The notes under the pieces are model-generated. The model was not told where the DNA came from and did not search any database. It was given only the letters and a program-made list of their open reading frames with translations. A stretch of DNA of 64,000 nt from Agelaius tricolor (lineage: Eukaryota > Chordata > Aves > Passeriformes > Icteridae). Shown one piece after another: positions 1-12,850 of this stretch (position 1 is the stretch's first letter; each line of letters starts with the position of its first letter). The position numbers and the translations under genes are program-made. The stretch is taken from assembly GCA_023055355.1 (NCBI GenBank), contig JALJCS010000034.1, positions 2,804,001 to 2,868,000 on the forward strand, written 5' to 3'.

Positions 1-2290
1 GAGCTGCAGTGCAGGGTGATTTGCATTCTTCCAAGATGATTTGTAAAAGGGGAGAAGTTGTAGATAAAATGTTTTGATTCGCCTTTATCTCACTCTGCCT
101 GTGCACTTGTGTCATTCATTTCATGTAGTAACCTCTACTAAACAGTCAGAGGCTGCAGCATAATTTTGTTGACCCTAAATTAAGGCAAAAAGCTGCAGTT
201 CTGGAATTTGGAGCTCATAGTACCTAATTGGCTGAAGGGCAAAATGAAGAAGTAAAGATCAATGACAGCTTTTTGTGTCACGTGCAAAGTCAAGGCTCAT
301 GCATCAGGGAACTTGAAAACAATCAGATTCATCTATGTTCAACCTATGTCTCAATCCTAAAATTGCATTAAAATTAAATTCCTTGTTTCTATTTCTCATT
401 CAGTGGAGCTTAGATGAGCCTCAGATTTTTGGTGTTGCCACGATGGGAGTTACAGGAATTGATTGATTTCTTTGCAATGTGAAGTGCCAAAAATGGGAAA
501 CAGTGGCACGTTTGGGGGCTCTTTCTGCTTTCTTTCCTTTCTATTCCTGTCTATCCAACATGGCAGAAATGCAATCTAATTGAGTAGCAGGAAGGCAACC
601 TCCATGAAGTTAGCAAGTGAGGGAAAAAAAGTTTATCTTTCAGGCTTTGAAGGTAGCTGATACCAGGAGAAAAACTGTGCCTGCAATACAAAGCCAGAAG
701 TTATCAACTGTCCCGAGAGATGTTTTCACAAATCAACAAAGAACACAAGCCAGGAAAAAGAAAAGAGCATTGCTCTGCTCTGTGTCCCTAGGATGGGAAA
801 CTGAAAAGCTGTGAGCATAGAGCAGGTAGGAGCTGCCTGTCAGAGGAATGTCAGCTTCCAGCTGAACAGGAATAACTCAGAAGTCTCAAAGTCTCGGGAT
901 GAGTCTCTGCTGCCTTGCACACTGTGCAGTGTTTCAGTCAAAGCCCAGAAGGAGCAGTTTCCAGGCAGCCACAGAACACCACGTCAGGCCGTGCAGAAAG
1001 AGGATTGCAGCAGAAATGGGGCTCCTCCAGATCTACCTAAGACCCAGAACTGACACTAGATGAGGCTCAGCTGGAATAATTGTCTCAGTTCCTTCTTTTC
1101 TCCTCTCACCCCAAATATGTTTAGCTTGTATTTTGCTTCAGCATGCTTCTATAAATCTTCAGAGGATCCATCTGGGAAGCACTTCCAGGATGGAAATGCT
1201 CTGACCTTTAGATGTTGACAGGTGAGGTGCATATTCTCATGTTCTGTATTATTGACAGTAATGGCAGTGCTTCCTTTTTTTTCTGTGAGCAGTGTAAGTT
1301 TCATGTGTTTGTATGACTTCAGTATATAGTTACCCTCCTACAAAACGGAATTTATATGCCAATGCTTTTATTCCAGGGATGTAGATGCAGTCCCCCATAT
1401 GGATAAGCACATGACACCATTTAAGCCAGTGTCTGCAATGGCTCCCATCCAAGTCCTCTGCAGCACGAGGCCATGGATGTGCCCACAGAGGCAGGAGCCC
1501 CGGCACGGCCGGACTGCTCAGGCAGCTCCTGTCTCCTGTGCTCAGGGTGATTCCTTTTCCAGACCAGCGCTGTGCCAGACCTTGCTCCTGCAGATGTGCC
1601 CGCTGGCACCTGATGTGTGGCAGCTTTTAAGAGCGAGTCTCCACTGATGAGGGCTGCACAGCACTGCCACTCATCCCACTCAGCACTTGGACAAAATGTA
1701 GGACTGAACTTCAGAGGTAGGAACCAGTTCTTTGTTATTTCATTGTCTGAAACTTTTTCCTTGGAGCGTGTTTGGAGAAGGATGGGAGATAGACCTTTTT
1801 ACCTTTCTGCTTTTGTCTCTTTCTGTGGTGCATCATATCCATCCCTTCCAGAGCTGTGGGTCTGGACTTTCTGACAGGAATTCAACAGAAAGCTTTTTCC
1901 ATCTTTTGTCCCCCTAGAAGCAGCCCAAGGTTTTGGGGCAATCCATCTCAAAACATTTCTGTAAAATTTCCTTTTAGTTCTCGATGCTGCTCAGGCCCAT
2001 CAGACTGACACAAAACCCCCTCAGTCATGTCCCCAGCCCCGGTGGAACGGCTGAGCTCTCTGAACTCCAGCCTTGCACTGTCCCACCGTAATTACATTGC
2101 AATTGTAGATAGAATTGTGGCAGGTTCTGGGCCACTGGCTCGGAATCCTCCTGAATCCTCAGGGCTGACCACGGCATTTGTCTGTACTTTCCTGTCCCTG
2201 GGGCTGATCACTCCGTGCTTCCCAAGGGACGGAGCGCTCGTTCTGCACGGCTCCTTGGAGCTGAGGGTGCCTGCCCACACTGAGAGATGG
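1..2290. other. Non-coding stretch, no gene recognised
   Basis: Base composition is mixed. Open frames are short, none has a recognisable domain, and splice-site order does not support exons. I see no tandem repeat or LTR end here. Confidence 0.6.
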
Positions 2291-2351
2291 GTGAGTGAGC
2301 GACGACGTAATGTTCAGGTGGGTTCGGCTGATCTCGCGTTGGTTCGGTTTA

Positions 2352-2427
2352 TCTAGTTCGGTTGGGCTTATCTAGTTCGGTCGGGCTTATCTAGTTCGGT
2401 CGGGCTTATCTAGTTCGGTTGAGCTGA
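2352..2427 (+). repeat. 19-bp tandem repeat, four copies
   Basis: Four near-identical 19-bp units, each starting TCTAGTTCGG, lie head to tail. Diverged GGTTCGG-containing units continue upstream to about 2,315. The repeat leads straight into the 10-bp phased array and CpG-rich block that follow. Confidence 0.85.
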
Positions 2428-2470
2428 ACGCGGTTCCGTCGCGTTCCGTTCAGCTCACCTCAGCTAAGCT

Positions 2471-2640
2471 CGGATCGATTCGGCAAATCCCGGCCAGAGT
2501 CGGCCGTTCGGGTAGGCTCGGCTGTTGTCGGCCACACTCGGCTGTTGTCGGCCACACTCGGCTGTTGTCGGCCACACTCGGCCACACTCGGCTGTTGTCG
2601 GCCCCACTCGGCCACACTGGGCTCCACTCGGCCCTACCTG
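2471..2640 (+). repeat. 10-bp phased TCGGC array
   Basis: TCGG or TCGGC recurs every 10 bp. From 2,521 two decamers alternate (GCTGTTGTCG and GCCACACTCG), giving an exact 20-bp period over three copies and then looser decamers. The spacing is about one helical turn. A related decamer array lies at 22,196-22,420. Confidence 0.85.
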
Positions 2641-3040
2641 ACTCTGCTCCGCGCTGCAATGGCGGCCGCTGGCAGGGCCCCGCTCCCCGGCCTGAGCCCC
2701 GGGAGGGGACAGAGCGCTGGGACAGCCGCCTCAGCCCGGCTCACCCTGTCCCTGCCCGCCCCCGCGTCCCCCGGAGCGCGCCCTGCAGCGCAGAACGCGG
2801 CCTTTGGGCCAGGAGCGGGGACAATGCCCTCGGCTCGGCAGCAGCGCCGGGAGGCAGCGGGCGGTGCCCTCAGGTGAGCGGCCGGAGGGGAGGGAGCTGG
2901 GCCGGGGGCACCGGGGCCGGGGGCACCCACAGGGGGCCGGGGCTGCTTTGGGCGCTGCTGCGTGGGACCCGCTGCGGGTGGCACGGCTCTGTCCCGGGCC
3001 TTGCGGCTCTCTGGGATCGTGTGCCGTGGAACAAAGCTGG
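2630..3040 (+). promoter_or_regulatory. CpG-rich promoter-like block with a splice donor
   Basis: The block is dense in CpG and opens with a YY1-type core, CAATGGCGGCC, at 2,657-2,667. A consensus donor, CAG then GTGAGC, sits at 2,871-2,879, so a first exon of about 200 bp on the plus strand is possible. No coding sequence is recognisable. Transcription is inferred from CpG density, the YY1 core and the donor only. Confidence 0.4.
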
Positions 3041-3420
3041 GGCTCGTCCCAGCTGCGGGAACAGCGTTTTATTGGGTGAGAAACAGAGTTCACTCTCTAG
3101 AATTTTTACACGTTTGTTAAGGGATAAAAGGCAGCGCTGGAGTGCTTGGCTGTTTGCCAGGAGCACCCGGTTCTCTTAAACCGTGTTCTCTAGATTCTGT
3201 TCCATTGCAGTGGGGTGTGCATATTCATTAGAGTTTATACATATTCAAAGAGTCCTTTTCAGTTTAGATGTTTTTTTGCTTGGTTTGAACCTTCGTGCCA
3301 TCTTGTGGATTAAACCAATATACTTTCTTTCTTCCTGTGGTGCCATCCTGTTTTATTTTCACTCCCTCATTATTTGATAACGAGGGTCAGTAAATTTTTC
3401 CTTTGTTTTTCAGTGCTCTG
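3030..3420 (-). mobile_element. LTR-like interspersed repeat, minus strand
   Basis: On the minus strand the segment has TATA-like A/T stretches and then an AATAAA at 3,073-3,068, in the order expected of an LTR U3-R region. Its general look matches passerine LTRs I remember. I could not find TG...CA ends or a target duplication, so the borders are approximate and the class is unassigned. Confidence 0.35.
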
Positions 3421-3429
3421 GTTTCTGTT

Positions 3430-5730
3430 TCTGTTATCTTGTGTTTCAGATAAGATTGTCCCCAGCTGTGGGAAATCACCTCATTATCTGACACCATTTT
3501 CTGAGTTCCTTACATGTAACAGCATTTGAACATTTCACAGTCTCTATGATGCTGCAGTCTAAACTAGTGTCTGTTTCAGTGCTGTTTATGAAAGCTGTGC
3601 AGTGCATACACGAACTGACAGATTATCCTTGATCCAGAGCAGTAGTTACAGGCTGTCCCCTCTCGGGAGTTTTGTGCTCAATAACACCGTGCCAGAGCTC
3701 AGACATAAATGGCAAGGGCAAGAACTGCATTTGTTCTGTTCCATTCTGGGCTGGGCTGAGCTCTGTTTGCCGGGAAGCAGCGGGATGGGTGTCCCTGTGC
3801 CCACCCCCCTGGGTCCCAGAGAGAAGCTGCTCCTGTGGCTGCAGCTGAGGGGCACTGGGAAACCTGAACGGTCCTGATGGAAACCGATGCCAAACCAGGT
3901 TGGGTTGGGTTTGGGACTTGCCATTTTCCCCTGATCCGTGGGTTTTGCCTTAGGAAACAGGAACTGGGCACCGGGACATTTTGTTAGCCTAGAAGGGACG
4001 AGTTGGTTTGTATTTATTTCCTGAGGCACCTGGATCGATTTGGGTCTCAGTTGGCACCCGAGAGCCTCCTCTGTGTCCTGGGTGGGGTGGTGGCTACCAG
4101 AGGGGTAAAAGGTGGAGCAGGAGGGTGGGTGGAGAGGAGAGCAGTGGCTCTGTGGGGATTTGCATCTGGAAAGGGCCCTCAGTTTCCTGGCGGGAGTCCT
4201 GGAATCAGAGCTGAGAGTCGCTGAGCAGTGAGGATCGTGCAGCTGCAGCGCCGAGAGTGCAGAGGCTGCAGTGGGCGTTGTCTGCTCGCTCTCCTGATGT
4301 CCCATCTCTAATGCTGGGCTGGCACCCAGGCACCTCCCAGGGCTGCACAGCCTCAGGGCAGGGGTGGTTTGTAAATGTTTTAAATGCTGCAGCAGCTCCC
4401 TCAGGCTGGATGAGTGTGAGGATATCCAGCTCTGCCTTCGGGCTTGGAGCACGGCAAGGGTGCAGGGCTCACGGTCAGTCTTGTTTAAACACTTGTAATA
4501 GCAAAACATTTTAAAGCAGAGACTGTGAGGCAATAACAAAGGCGAGTCTGTGGCAAGGATAGGTCCGAGGTGTCTTTATTAAAGATCCACACTGCTGGAT
4601 GTTGTGTCAGAGCCCTCTGGGGACAGAAGGTGTCCCCAGAGCTTCATGAAGCCCTTGTTTCCTGCTGGCAGGGCAGGGGGTGAGCCCAGCCTCGGGGGCT
4701 GTGTGGCTCCTCCTGCCTGGAGCAGGGACAGCCCGTGGGGCTGAGCCCCAGAGGTTCAGTTGCTGGAGCAGGTGGGGATCTCTTTGTGCCTGGGAATTGT
4801 CGCTGCTGCGTTCCTGTCCCAGCTGCAGGGTTCCCTCAGAGCCCGTGCCCTGCAGCAGCACTGGGAGCTCCTGGGCTGGGCAGGGAGCAGCTCTGGCCTG
4901 GGGCTCTCAGTGCCATCAGTGCCCATGGAAACCCAGCTGGGTTTGTTCTGCTGCCATCGGCCTCTCTGCTGTGCCAGCCTCGGTGCCAGGGCACAGAGCT
5001 GTGGGAAGGCTCCATCCCATCCGTGCCAAGCGCTGCCAGCGCTTCCAGCAGCGCTGCTGGGGCACCAAGGGCTGCCTTTGGAGCCTGGCTGGCACAGAGG
5101 GTGACACACTCTGCCCTGCAGCACCCAGCTGCATCCCACAGCTGCACAGTTCAGCCAGCAGGGAGCAGAGTCAGCTCTGGGGCCCAAACCAGGTTTTGTC
5201 CCCCAGAGAACCCCTGAGCTTCCTGAGGCAGCACACAGATGTGCCCTGGCCTTTGGGGCTCATGGTGAGGGCTGCCAGGGCATTGTGATAAGGCTGAGCT
5301 GGAGCTTTCTTAGAAAAGCCATCAGCTGTAAGGAGAATCTCTGGCAAACAGGTGGCTGGGGCACTGGCTGGGAGCAGGTCCTGGCCTTTTCTCTTCTTTT
5401 CTTTAACCTGTTCTTAAGAGGAGCCCCCAGAACTGCAAAATGGAAAGGAAGGGGGCTGTGGGGGTGAAAGTTGCTTTTCATTTTTTGAAGTGTTGCTGTG
5501 GATTTTGGTGTGTCAAGTGGCACTACCAAAACAGCACTGGAATAACCAAACTTCAGGACTCTGCACTTAATTCCTTGAATGTGTTTGTGTGGGTGCAGGA
5601 AATGCCAAATCCCAAAGCAATTCCGTGTCTGTAACTTCAAGTGCAACATCTTTAAAAGCAAGTGCTCAGTGTGGGCTTTCCATGTGGGTGCAAATGGCCC
5701 AAGGCCTTTCTTGTGTCCCAAAAGCAAAGA
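3430..5730. other. Non-coding stretch, no gene recognised
   Basis: GC-moderate DNA with overlapping short frames in all phases, typical of stop-poor non-coding sequence. I see no domain, exon series or tandem repeat. Confidence 0.55.
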
Positions 5731-5734
5731 ACCT

Positions 5735-6155
5735 TTCCCTGGGAGGTTTTGGAGGGGATTCTCTTTGGGATTTCTTGTGGTGCAGCATCCCGGGTGTCCC
5801 TTCCTTTGTGCCAAGTCCAATGGGAAAGGATGGAATGGCTGCCACGTGGGCTCTGGGATAAAAATGGTTCTGTTCAAATGAGGCAGAGAATGCAAGATGA
5901 AAAATGAGCATCCTTTCATTGTCTGAAATAGTCAGGAATAAAAGTGCTGGCAAAGGACATGTTTGTGTTTGAATTGGTGTCACCTCTCCTGGGTAAAACC
6001 CCATAGTGAGCCAGCAGAGCAGAGCTATGAGAGCTGGGATCCTTGGACTTCCACAGTGGACTTAATTTTCTTTTTCTCCTCTCTTTCAGGGCAGGAAAAA
6101 TCATCCAACTCCTGCCATGTTTGCCCGAAGCTTTGGTGTTGGAGCAGCCAAAGGC
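5735..6155 (-). repeat. Inverted partner of 34,737-35,142
   Basis: Read on the minus strand, this segment aligns by eye with the plus strand at 34,737-35,142. Shared anchors are CCTGAAAGAGAGGAG, GCTTTTATTCC, CAGAACCATT and CAAAGGAAGGGACAC, in the same order and at similar spacing. It is either an old inverted duplication or two copies of an undescribed dispersed repeat. The splice-acceptor-like tract near 6,085 on the plus strand is the complement of one shared anchor and is therefore suspect as an exon edge. Confidence 0.75.
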
Positions 6156-6159
6156 AAGA

Positions 6160-9100
6160 GGCTTCAGCAGCAGGGCTCTGCGCTGGAGGGCTCTGGTCCT
6201 GCCCACGCTGTGGGGTGAGTCAGAGGGACACAGGGCTCCCCTTTTCCTCTCTGCTGGCATGAGCTGCCATGGCAATGCCATTGCTGCCAGCCCAGCCCCA
6301 GCTGTGCCTGCTGGAGAAGGGCAGAGGTGCAGAGGCAGTGCCAGAGTTCCCTGGGGCTGCTGGAGCTGTGGTGCTGGCTGTGCCCTGAGGGCAGCTTGGG
6401 CATTGTCTGTGCAGCCCAGGGCTGCTCTGGGCCTTCCTTGGGGAGCTCTCAGTGCATGCCCAGCTCTGCCAGGGCTGGCAGCCGCTGCAGGGCTGGGTGA
6501 CAGCCTCTGCTGGGGCTGGGGGCAGGCACGGCCCTGGCACAGGGGCAGGGGCAGGGCTGGCAGCATTTGGGAGCCGTGGGAGCAGAGTGAGGGGTGGTGC
6601 TGGGCACAGGGGTCAGCCTGTGCTGGTGTCAGCACAGCCCTGCAGGGCCCTGGCATCTGGGAGCAGCTCCAGCTCTCCTGGGGCCCAGGGATGGGCTCTG
6701 AGGGACTGGCTTTGCCTGTGCCTTTCCAGGGCAGCAGGAACAAGGGCAATGTGGTGCCAGAGCTGGGGCCCAGCAGGCTGTATTTCCCTCTGGGAAGGCA
6801 GAACAGACTCTGGGCTGAGCTGAGTTTCCTGCAAGGGCTCAGAATCCAGGGAAAAGGGAGTTCAGGAATTGCATCTGCTGCTGGGAACATTGCCTTAGGC
6901 TTGCTTAGTTTGTGTCTGTGAGCAGTGGGCTCTGGGCTGGAGAGGAGCTGTTGGCAGCAAAAGATGGAGTCCATGCTCTGCAGGGATGTGCAGGGAAGGA
7001 CTGAGTGGGAGGGAAGGGCAGTATTTAGAAATGAGATCAGCATTTCTCCCAGAATTGGGCTGCAGCAGTGATGGGGGTGGTTGGCTTTGCTCTGGGCCTT
7101 GTTATTCCTTGTGCAATTTGCAAATTCTGCTGCATGATTTCCTGTCCAGTATCTTTCTAACAAAAAGTGACAGAAATTGAGGTTTAGGAGTAGAGCTGAG
7201 GTCCATTCACTGCACAATCTTGCCAAGGCTGGAGGACTGGGATGATGGCTGCTCTCAGCAAAGGTCACTTCTCAATGCTGTGTCAGATTTGCCTCAGTGC
7301 TGGGCAGCAAAGGTGAGGGTTTGGATCAGGAATTGTGCAAACAAGGCCTGGGTGTGGTTGATTTGTTTGTTTTTCAGTGAGCCAGGGCTGGCACAGGGAA
7401 TGGTGCAGGTGCTGCTCTGGCATCAGAGCTGCTGCCCTTTGGAGCCATGTTCAAGGTGTGACCATAGAACACTTTGGGGGCTGTTTTCAGCACTCTGGGT
7501 TTCAGAACTGCTGTCCCCAGCCCGTTGCCAGCCCTGGGACATCTGCTCTGCTTCCAGGCTGTCCTTGCTGGAGCAGCCTGGTCCCTGCCGTGCCCAAGCC
7601 CTGAGACACAGAGGGAGCCCTGTGCCCAGGGGCCTTTGGCACCTTGTCAGGAAGGTGGCAGCAGCCCCGGGAGCAGGCTGGAGGTGAGAACTGGGTGTTG
7701 GGAGCTGAGGAGAGCCCATCTGGGCTGGGGGGAAGGGGCAGGAGTTTCCATGCCCCTGGAGCTTTCCTGCTGGCATGGGGCAGCACAGGGAGCAGCATTC
7801 ATTGTGCCCCTCCCACGGGCAGTGCTGGCCTGGGTGTCTGTGCTGTGCCACCAGAGCGTGGCACTTGGCTGCTGTCACTGCTGTCACTGCCAGCCCAGCT
7901 GGGGGCTGTGCCCTCCTGCCAGCCCCAGCCAGGAGCTCCAGGGGTGCCTCTGGGCCCTGCTGGGAGCGTTTGCTGGGAATGTGCCCCATCCCTGGGAGCG
8001 TCCCTTTGTCCCTGGGCTGCCAGCCAGAGCTTTGGGCTGCTCAGGCTCAGGCTGGGATTGCCAAAGGCACCGAGAGGGAGCAGCACAGGGAGGGTGCTCA
8101 GAGAGGGGCTGGCAGAGCCCAGCTGGCAGGCTGGGCTGGCTGCTGCAGGTGGGGCTGTGTGCACTGCAGGCAGGGAATGTCCCCTTCCCTCAGCAGCCCT
8201 GCAGATCCCAAGGGCTCCCAGAGCAGGATTTTATTCCTTACCTCCCTTTGTGGAGATTGATTCTCCACATTGCCACGAGCAATTCTTGGATTTCTCTAGG
8301 AGCAAACCTCCCAGCAGAGCCAGATTGCAGCGGAGGCCAGAGCTGTGTTTGGAGCAGGGAGTGCTGAGAGCTGTGTCTGCCTGTGCTGCCCCAGCCTGAG
8401 CACAGGCACAGGGAACAGCCTGGGCAAAGGGATTGGGGCAATGGCTGATGCCCAGGGAGAAGAACACAAACCCACAGCCCTTCAGCCTGACAGTCCCCTC
8501 CACCCAGAGCTCAGCACACATCCTCACAGGGAAGCCCAGCAGCTGAAGGGAAAAAAAACCCACAGACGAAAAAGGTGATTTATTTTGCTGTAAAGTTATT
8601 TCAAGTTGTTATTAAAGCCCAACCAACATTTGCTCTTGATTTTGGTTGGGTGAATAACAAGCAGTGGGCACAGGTGATGCCATTCATGTGGCTGAAAACC
8701 TGGTGTGATCTAGAGGGGATCCAAGAACTGTTTGTGTAGGGCAATGGAATGTGAGGGGATGTCAGGGGCAGTGAGGTGGCATTTTGGAGGGAATTGCTGA
8801 GGTCATTGAAGGGAGACCAGCAGACAATTTCCCTGGGAAATCCCAGGCCCCTCGGGCCCACAGCCAGGACTCTCCAGGGCTGAGGGGGCAGCACTGGAGA
8901 CTCCCTGTGGCCTCCTTCCTTGGCAGCAGCCAGCAGGGAAGGGAGAAGAGGATCCCTGTGGGATGAGACTGCAGAGAGCGAGCAGAGGAGCAGCCTCGGG
9001 CTGGAGAAAGGCCAAGGGACCAACACAGTGGCACCAGGGCACCTGTGAGGAACAGAATGGACACTTGGAGGCCACATGGAGGTGAGGAGTGCATGGTTTG

Positions 9101-11300
9101 GGCAAAATGTCAGTGAATCTCCAGAGAGATAAGGAGGGGATATTTAGGAGGGAAACGCTGAGGTGAGGAGTTCACCCAGCCTGGCACAAGCTCTGTTTGC
9201 ACAGGCTGGGGCCAGAGGTGAAGGTCAACCCAAAGCCAGCCCTGCTCAGCCTCTCAATCCCAGGATAAGTTGTACAGGCTGCCCACTGAGGGATTAAAAA
9301 TACATAAAACTGAAACCAAGAGCATTCATGAGATTCCTGGGAATCCCATTAACTTGTTGCCAGAGCTCCTGACACAGTTTGGAGCTTTGATGACAAGAAT
9401 GCATTTCTTTATTTGGATTATTCACTGTGTGGGATAGGGGGTTTGTTTGGATTTTAAGGCCCTCATGGTGGCCCTGACACTGCTCAGGAGCTGGTAGAGA
9501 AGCAGAGTCAGAGCTCCTGGCAGGCACAGGGTGTTTTCCCCCATAGTGGATTGTGGAGCAATTGTCTGGGACCTGGATTGTTCCTCTGGGTGATGCCACT
9601 TGCTGTGGTTTGTATCATTCCACCCATTTAATTCCCAAAACTTCTCAGCCCAGGGGTTGGAGCTGACAGGGCAGGACAAAGATTGTTCTCTGTGTGGTGC
9701 AGATTTGGGGTTCCCTGTCAGCTGTGCCAGTTCTGATGAATTCTACCCATAGCCCCAAATTCCCTGCTCCATTCCCGCTGCAGTAACCTCCCAGTGCCCC
9801 ATGGAGTGGGGGCATTCCCAGGCAGAGCTGCTGCCTTGGACAGCAGCTGTGTCAGGAGCCAGCAGAGCTTCCAAGGAAGCTCAGCAGCACAGGGCCAAGG
9901 CCAGGGTTCTATTCCATAGAAGTGGCTGTTGAGAACCCTCAGCCCAATGGTGTCCCTGGGCTCACTGGCCAGAACTGCCTGGAATGGAGCCCATTTCACC
10001 CCCCTGAGCTCCAGGATGGAGAACATCCAGTGGATGGTTTAGAGCAGGAGAAGGCAGTGGCCAGATGTGCTCCCAGCCTGAGCTGAGGCAGCCCCTGTGC
10101 CCAGGGGGGGACATCTCTCCCTGCAGAAGCTCAGCTCCTTTCAGAGCCTCAGCAGGGGCCTCTACAAATTCTTTTCTCTCAGGAAAGGGATGCACAGCTT
10201 TGTCTTCAGCACCCCTCCAGTGGCACCTACCTGGGAAAGCTTTCCATCACTTCTGCACTTCCAGCTGGATCCCTGGAAAACTCCAAACTCCATCCCACTG
10301 ATTTTCAGGTACCTCTGAGGGCTGCTGCCTGGGCTTGAACATCTGTGGGGGAAGATGGCCTTGGCTTTGATGCTGCTGATGGCCGATGGCCTCAGGCTGG
10401 GGAGGAGGGAAGGGATTTGGGGTGGCTGGGCCACAGCTGGCAGCTGTGTGGGAGCTCTGAGCCGGGAGTTGCTGCTGAGCCCCTCTGCAAAGGGCCCGTG
10501 CCTCCATTCCCAGCAATGCCAGCTGCTCCTTGGGGTCCTGCTGGGCTGCTGGTGCTCTCTGTCCAGGCTGAAGCATTTCCAGGGGCCTGCTCAGAGCAGC
10601 CCCTGGCCCAGGAGCCACGGTGCAAGCACAGCTCCTCCCCTGCAGATGCCAAAGACACGAGGTGCTGCTGCCTTTCAGGAGCTCCTGGCCTCCTCCTGCC
10701 CTGCGCTCCCAGCCAGCTGGGACACAGCCAGGGAACACCAAGGAGCATGGCTGGCAGCCAGCAGGAGACACCGAGGCCCCTGGGCCAGAAAAACAGCCCT
10801 GGCCTCAGCAGCCAGCATGGTTTGGAGCTGGCAACACTCACCTGCAGGCAACGCCCCCCGGCACTCTCCAGAAGAGCTTTGGCCATGGAGCAAGGTAACC
10901 CTCAGGGCTTGTCTTGTTGGCTTCTTCCTGGGGAAACAAAGGGACATTGTGGGAGCACATTTACAGCTGCTGGGGAAATCCTGGCAAGGGCAGAACAATC
11001 AGGGCTATGGGGAAGAGTTTGGTGCTGCCATGTTGAGTGCCAGCCAGTTCTGCCCTACAGCCATTGCAGGGGCTGCTGTGCAAAGCAGCAGTAGCAGAAG
11101 GGAAGGAGCTGCATTTGTAGAGGAGTTCTCTTAGTGGCAGCAGTCATTGCCATCCCACACAGGGCCTTTGGAACAGCCCTGGGATTGGCTCAGGTGTTTG
11201 GAGCAGGGTGCTGAGAAGGCCAAAATTCTGGGTTTGATGCACAGCTGGGCCGCTCACTTCTCAGCATTTGACTTGATGATTCTCACGGCTCTGGAAATAA
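6160..11300. other. Non-coding stretch, no gene recognised
   Basis: GC-moderate DNA with long but unrecognisable frames on both strands, such as 7,474-8,367 plus and 5,916-7,268 minus. Their translations are rich in A, G, P, Q, S, L and W and lack any domain pattern. An isolated AATAAA near 11,295 has no exon attached. Confidence 0.55.
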
Positions 11301-12150
11301 AGAACAAATCGTTTGCACTGGTTTTTTAACCCATGGGGTTTTTCCTAGCGTTTCCCTGGGGCTCCAGGCCCACCCCAGGCACAATGGGAGCGGGAGCAGC
11401 AACGCCTCGGCCCCAGCGGCCGTCCCAGAGCGGCTGCTCGTGGCTGGGAAGCTGCAGCCCCCAGCAGGGGCTGCGGGCACGGAGCAGGGGCTGCGGGCGC
11501 TGGGGCTCGTAGGGGAGCGCGGCGCTCGTGGCGTTACCGGGCCGGGGGCGCTGCGGGGCGGCGCCGTGTCCGCCAGGGGGCGCCCCGCGGGGTGGGCGGC
11601 GGCGCTGAGCGAGCGGCAATGCCCATGGGGTCCCGGGGCCGGTACGGGCGGTCTCGGTGTCCTTCCCGCTGCCAGCCGCGATCCAGAGGCTGCTCCGGGG
11701 AAGCGTCACCCTCCTGGCGAGCATAGCAGCGGCACGGCACCGGCTCCCTACCGCCGCAGCCGGAGTGTGCCTGGAGCCCCGGCGGGACCCAGCCCCGCGT
11801 TGGCCGTAGCCGGAGCGCCTGTCCCGGAGCGGCTTTTCCCGACCACAGCGATGGTGGTCCCGATCCCAGCCCCAATCCTACCTCGATCCTCCGGTCCCGG
11901 TACCCATACCCTACCCGCCGAGGAAAAAGCAGCTCGGTCTAGCTTCCACAAGAAACACCGGCAGGACCAGGATGCGAATCCCCAGGCCTAGATCCCGATC
12001 CTGGTCCCTCCCGAATGCCTTGGATCCCACGCAGCACCAGCAGCAGCCCCCAATCCGGATCTCCACCCAGTGCTCCGACCGACGCTCCCGCCATATCCCG
12101 AGATGAGCATCTCCCGCAGAAAACGGGACAGGCGCCGATCCGCCGGGATT
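11300..12150. promoter_or_regulatory. Left shoulder of a long CpG island
   Basis: CpG-dense sequence with no exon I can recognise. It carries a CTCF-like site (entered separately) and leads into the GC-box promoter at 12,150. Confidence 0.5.
11570..11584 (+). promoter_or_regulatory. CTCF-like site
   Basis: CCGCCAGGGGGCGCC matches the CTCF core. A near-identical site in the same orientation lies at 14,680-14,694 on the far side of the palindrome, within a short shared context (GTGTCCGCCAG). Confidence 0.55.
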
Positions 12151-12300
12151 TATGGGCGGGGGGGAGGCGGGGTCCCGGGGGCGGGGCCGGCACAGGTGCG
12201 AGGGGCGGGGCCTGCACAGGTGTGAGGGACCCCAGTGCGGCTGCGCGGGGCGGGGCCTTGGGGGATTTAAGGCGCGGGGAGGGCACAGCAGAGCCATTTG
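12150..12300 (+). promoter_or_regulatory. GC-box/E-box promoter of left mini-unit
   Basis: Several GGGGCGGGGCC boxes alternate with two CACAGGTG boxes (12,191-12,198 and 12,215-12,222). A weak TATA-like GATTTAAGG lies at 12,264-12,272, and about 25-30 bp later comes GCCATTTGCTCC, a YY1/initiator-like start region. A 35-bp stretch from 12,177 is repeated identically, inverted, at 14,935-14,970. Confidence 0.55.
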
Positions 12301-12850
12301 CTCCTCGGCGTTGGGTGAGGGGGGTTGCTGCCGGCCGGGGCCCTATATCTCTTTTTCTTTGCGTTTCTTTTCTTTTGTGTTTCTGTTGTGTTGTGTTTCT
12401 GTGTACTTCTCCTTTCTACCCTCCCTTCCACCCCTCCCCCACCCCCTACACCCTCCCCCCCCCCAAACCCCCCCCCCTCCCTCTCCCCCCTAGCCCTCCC
12501 CTCCCTCCCCCCCTGCGGCCACCCCTCTCTCATTCTCTACCCTACCTACCCTACCCTACTTTCCCATCCTTTGCCTTCCCTCCCCAGCCGGACTCCCCCC
12601 TGATCCCGCTCCCAGCTCCCCCTTCCCCCCCACCAGTCCCTCCCCACCCGCCCTCAATCCCGCTCCTTCCTCCACCCTGCCTTCCCCCCAGCCCTGTCCT
12701 CTGCTGTCCTGCACACCCCGATCTCTCCCCACCTTCTTCTCCGTTCCCCTGTTCTCGTTCTCCATTCCCTGCTCTCCTCCTTTTCTCGCAGCCGCGGGGC
12801 TCGGGGTGCCGGGCAATAATAAAGCCCTGAGGGCCGGAGCCCGGCGCCCC
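12292..12850 (+). ncRNA. Putative mini spliced transcript, left copy
   Basis: What is seen: a start-like region near 12,293, a donor TTGG then GTGAGG at 12,315, about 470 bp of strongly pyrimidine-rich sequence, an acceptor CTTTTCTCGCAG ending at 12,791, and an AATAAA at 12,818-12,823, only 26 bp into the next exon. The same acceptor plus AATAAA arrangement occurs in the copies at 14,018 and 21,837, both on the minus strand. Inference: a non-coding transcript of fewer than about 120 nt after splicing, or an LTR-like repeat whose R region mimics one. No reading frame is shared between copies, so coding is unlikely. There is no direct evidence of expression. Confidence 0.35.

Noticed and set aside
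6091..6213. Exon-like segment with CTTTCAG acceptor and GTGAGT donor
   Set aside because: The acceptor tract is the complement of a conserved part of a repeat shared with 34.8 kb, and the peptide has no recognisable family.
10181..10309. Exon-like segment between TTTTCTCTCAG and CAG/GTACCT
   Set aside because: All three frames are open and none resembles a known protein. No neighbouring exons were found.
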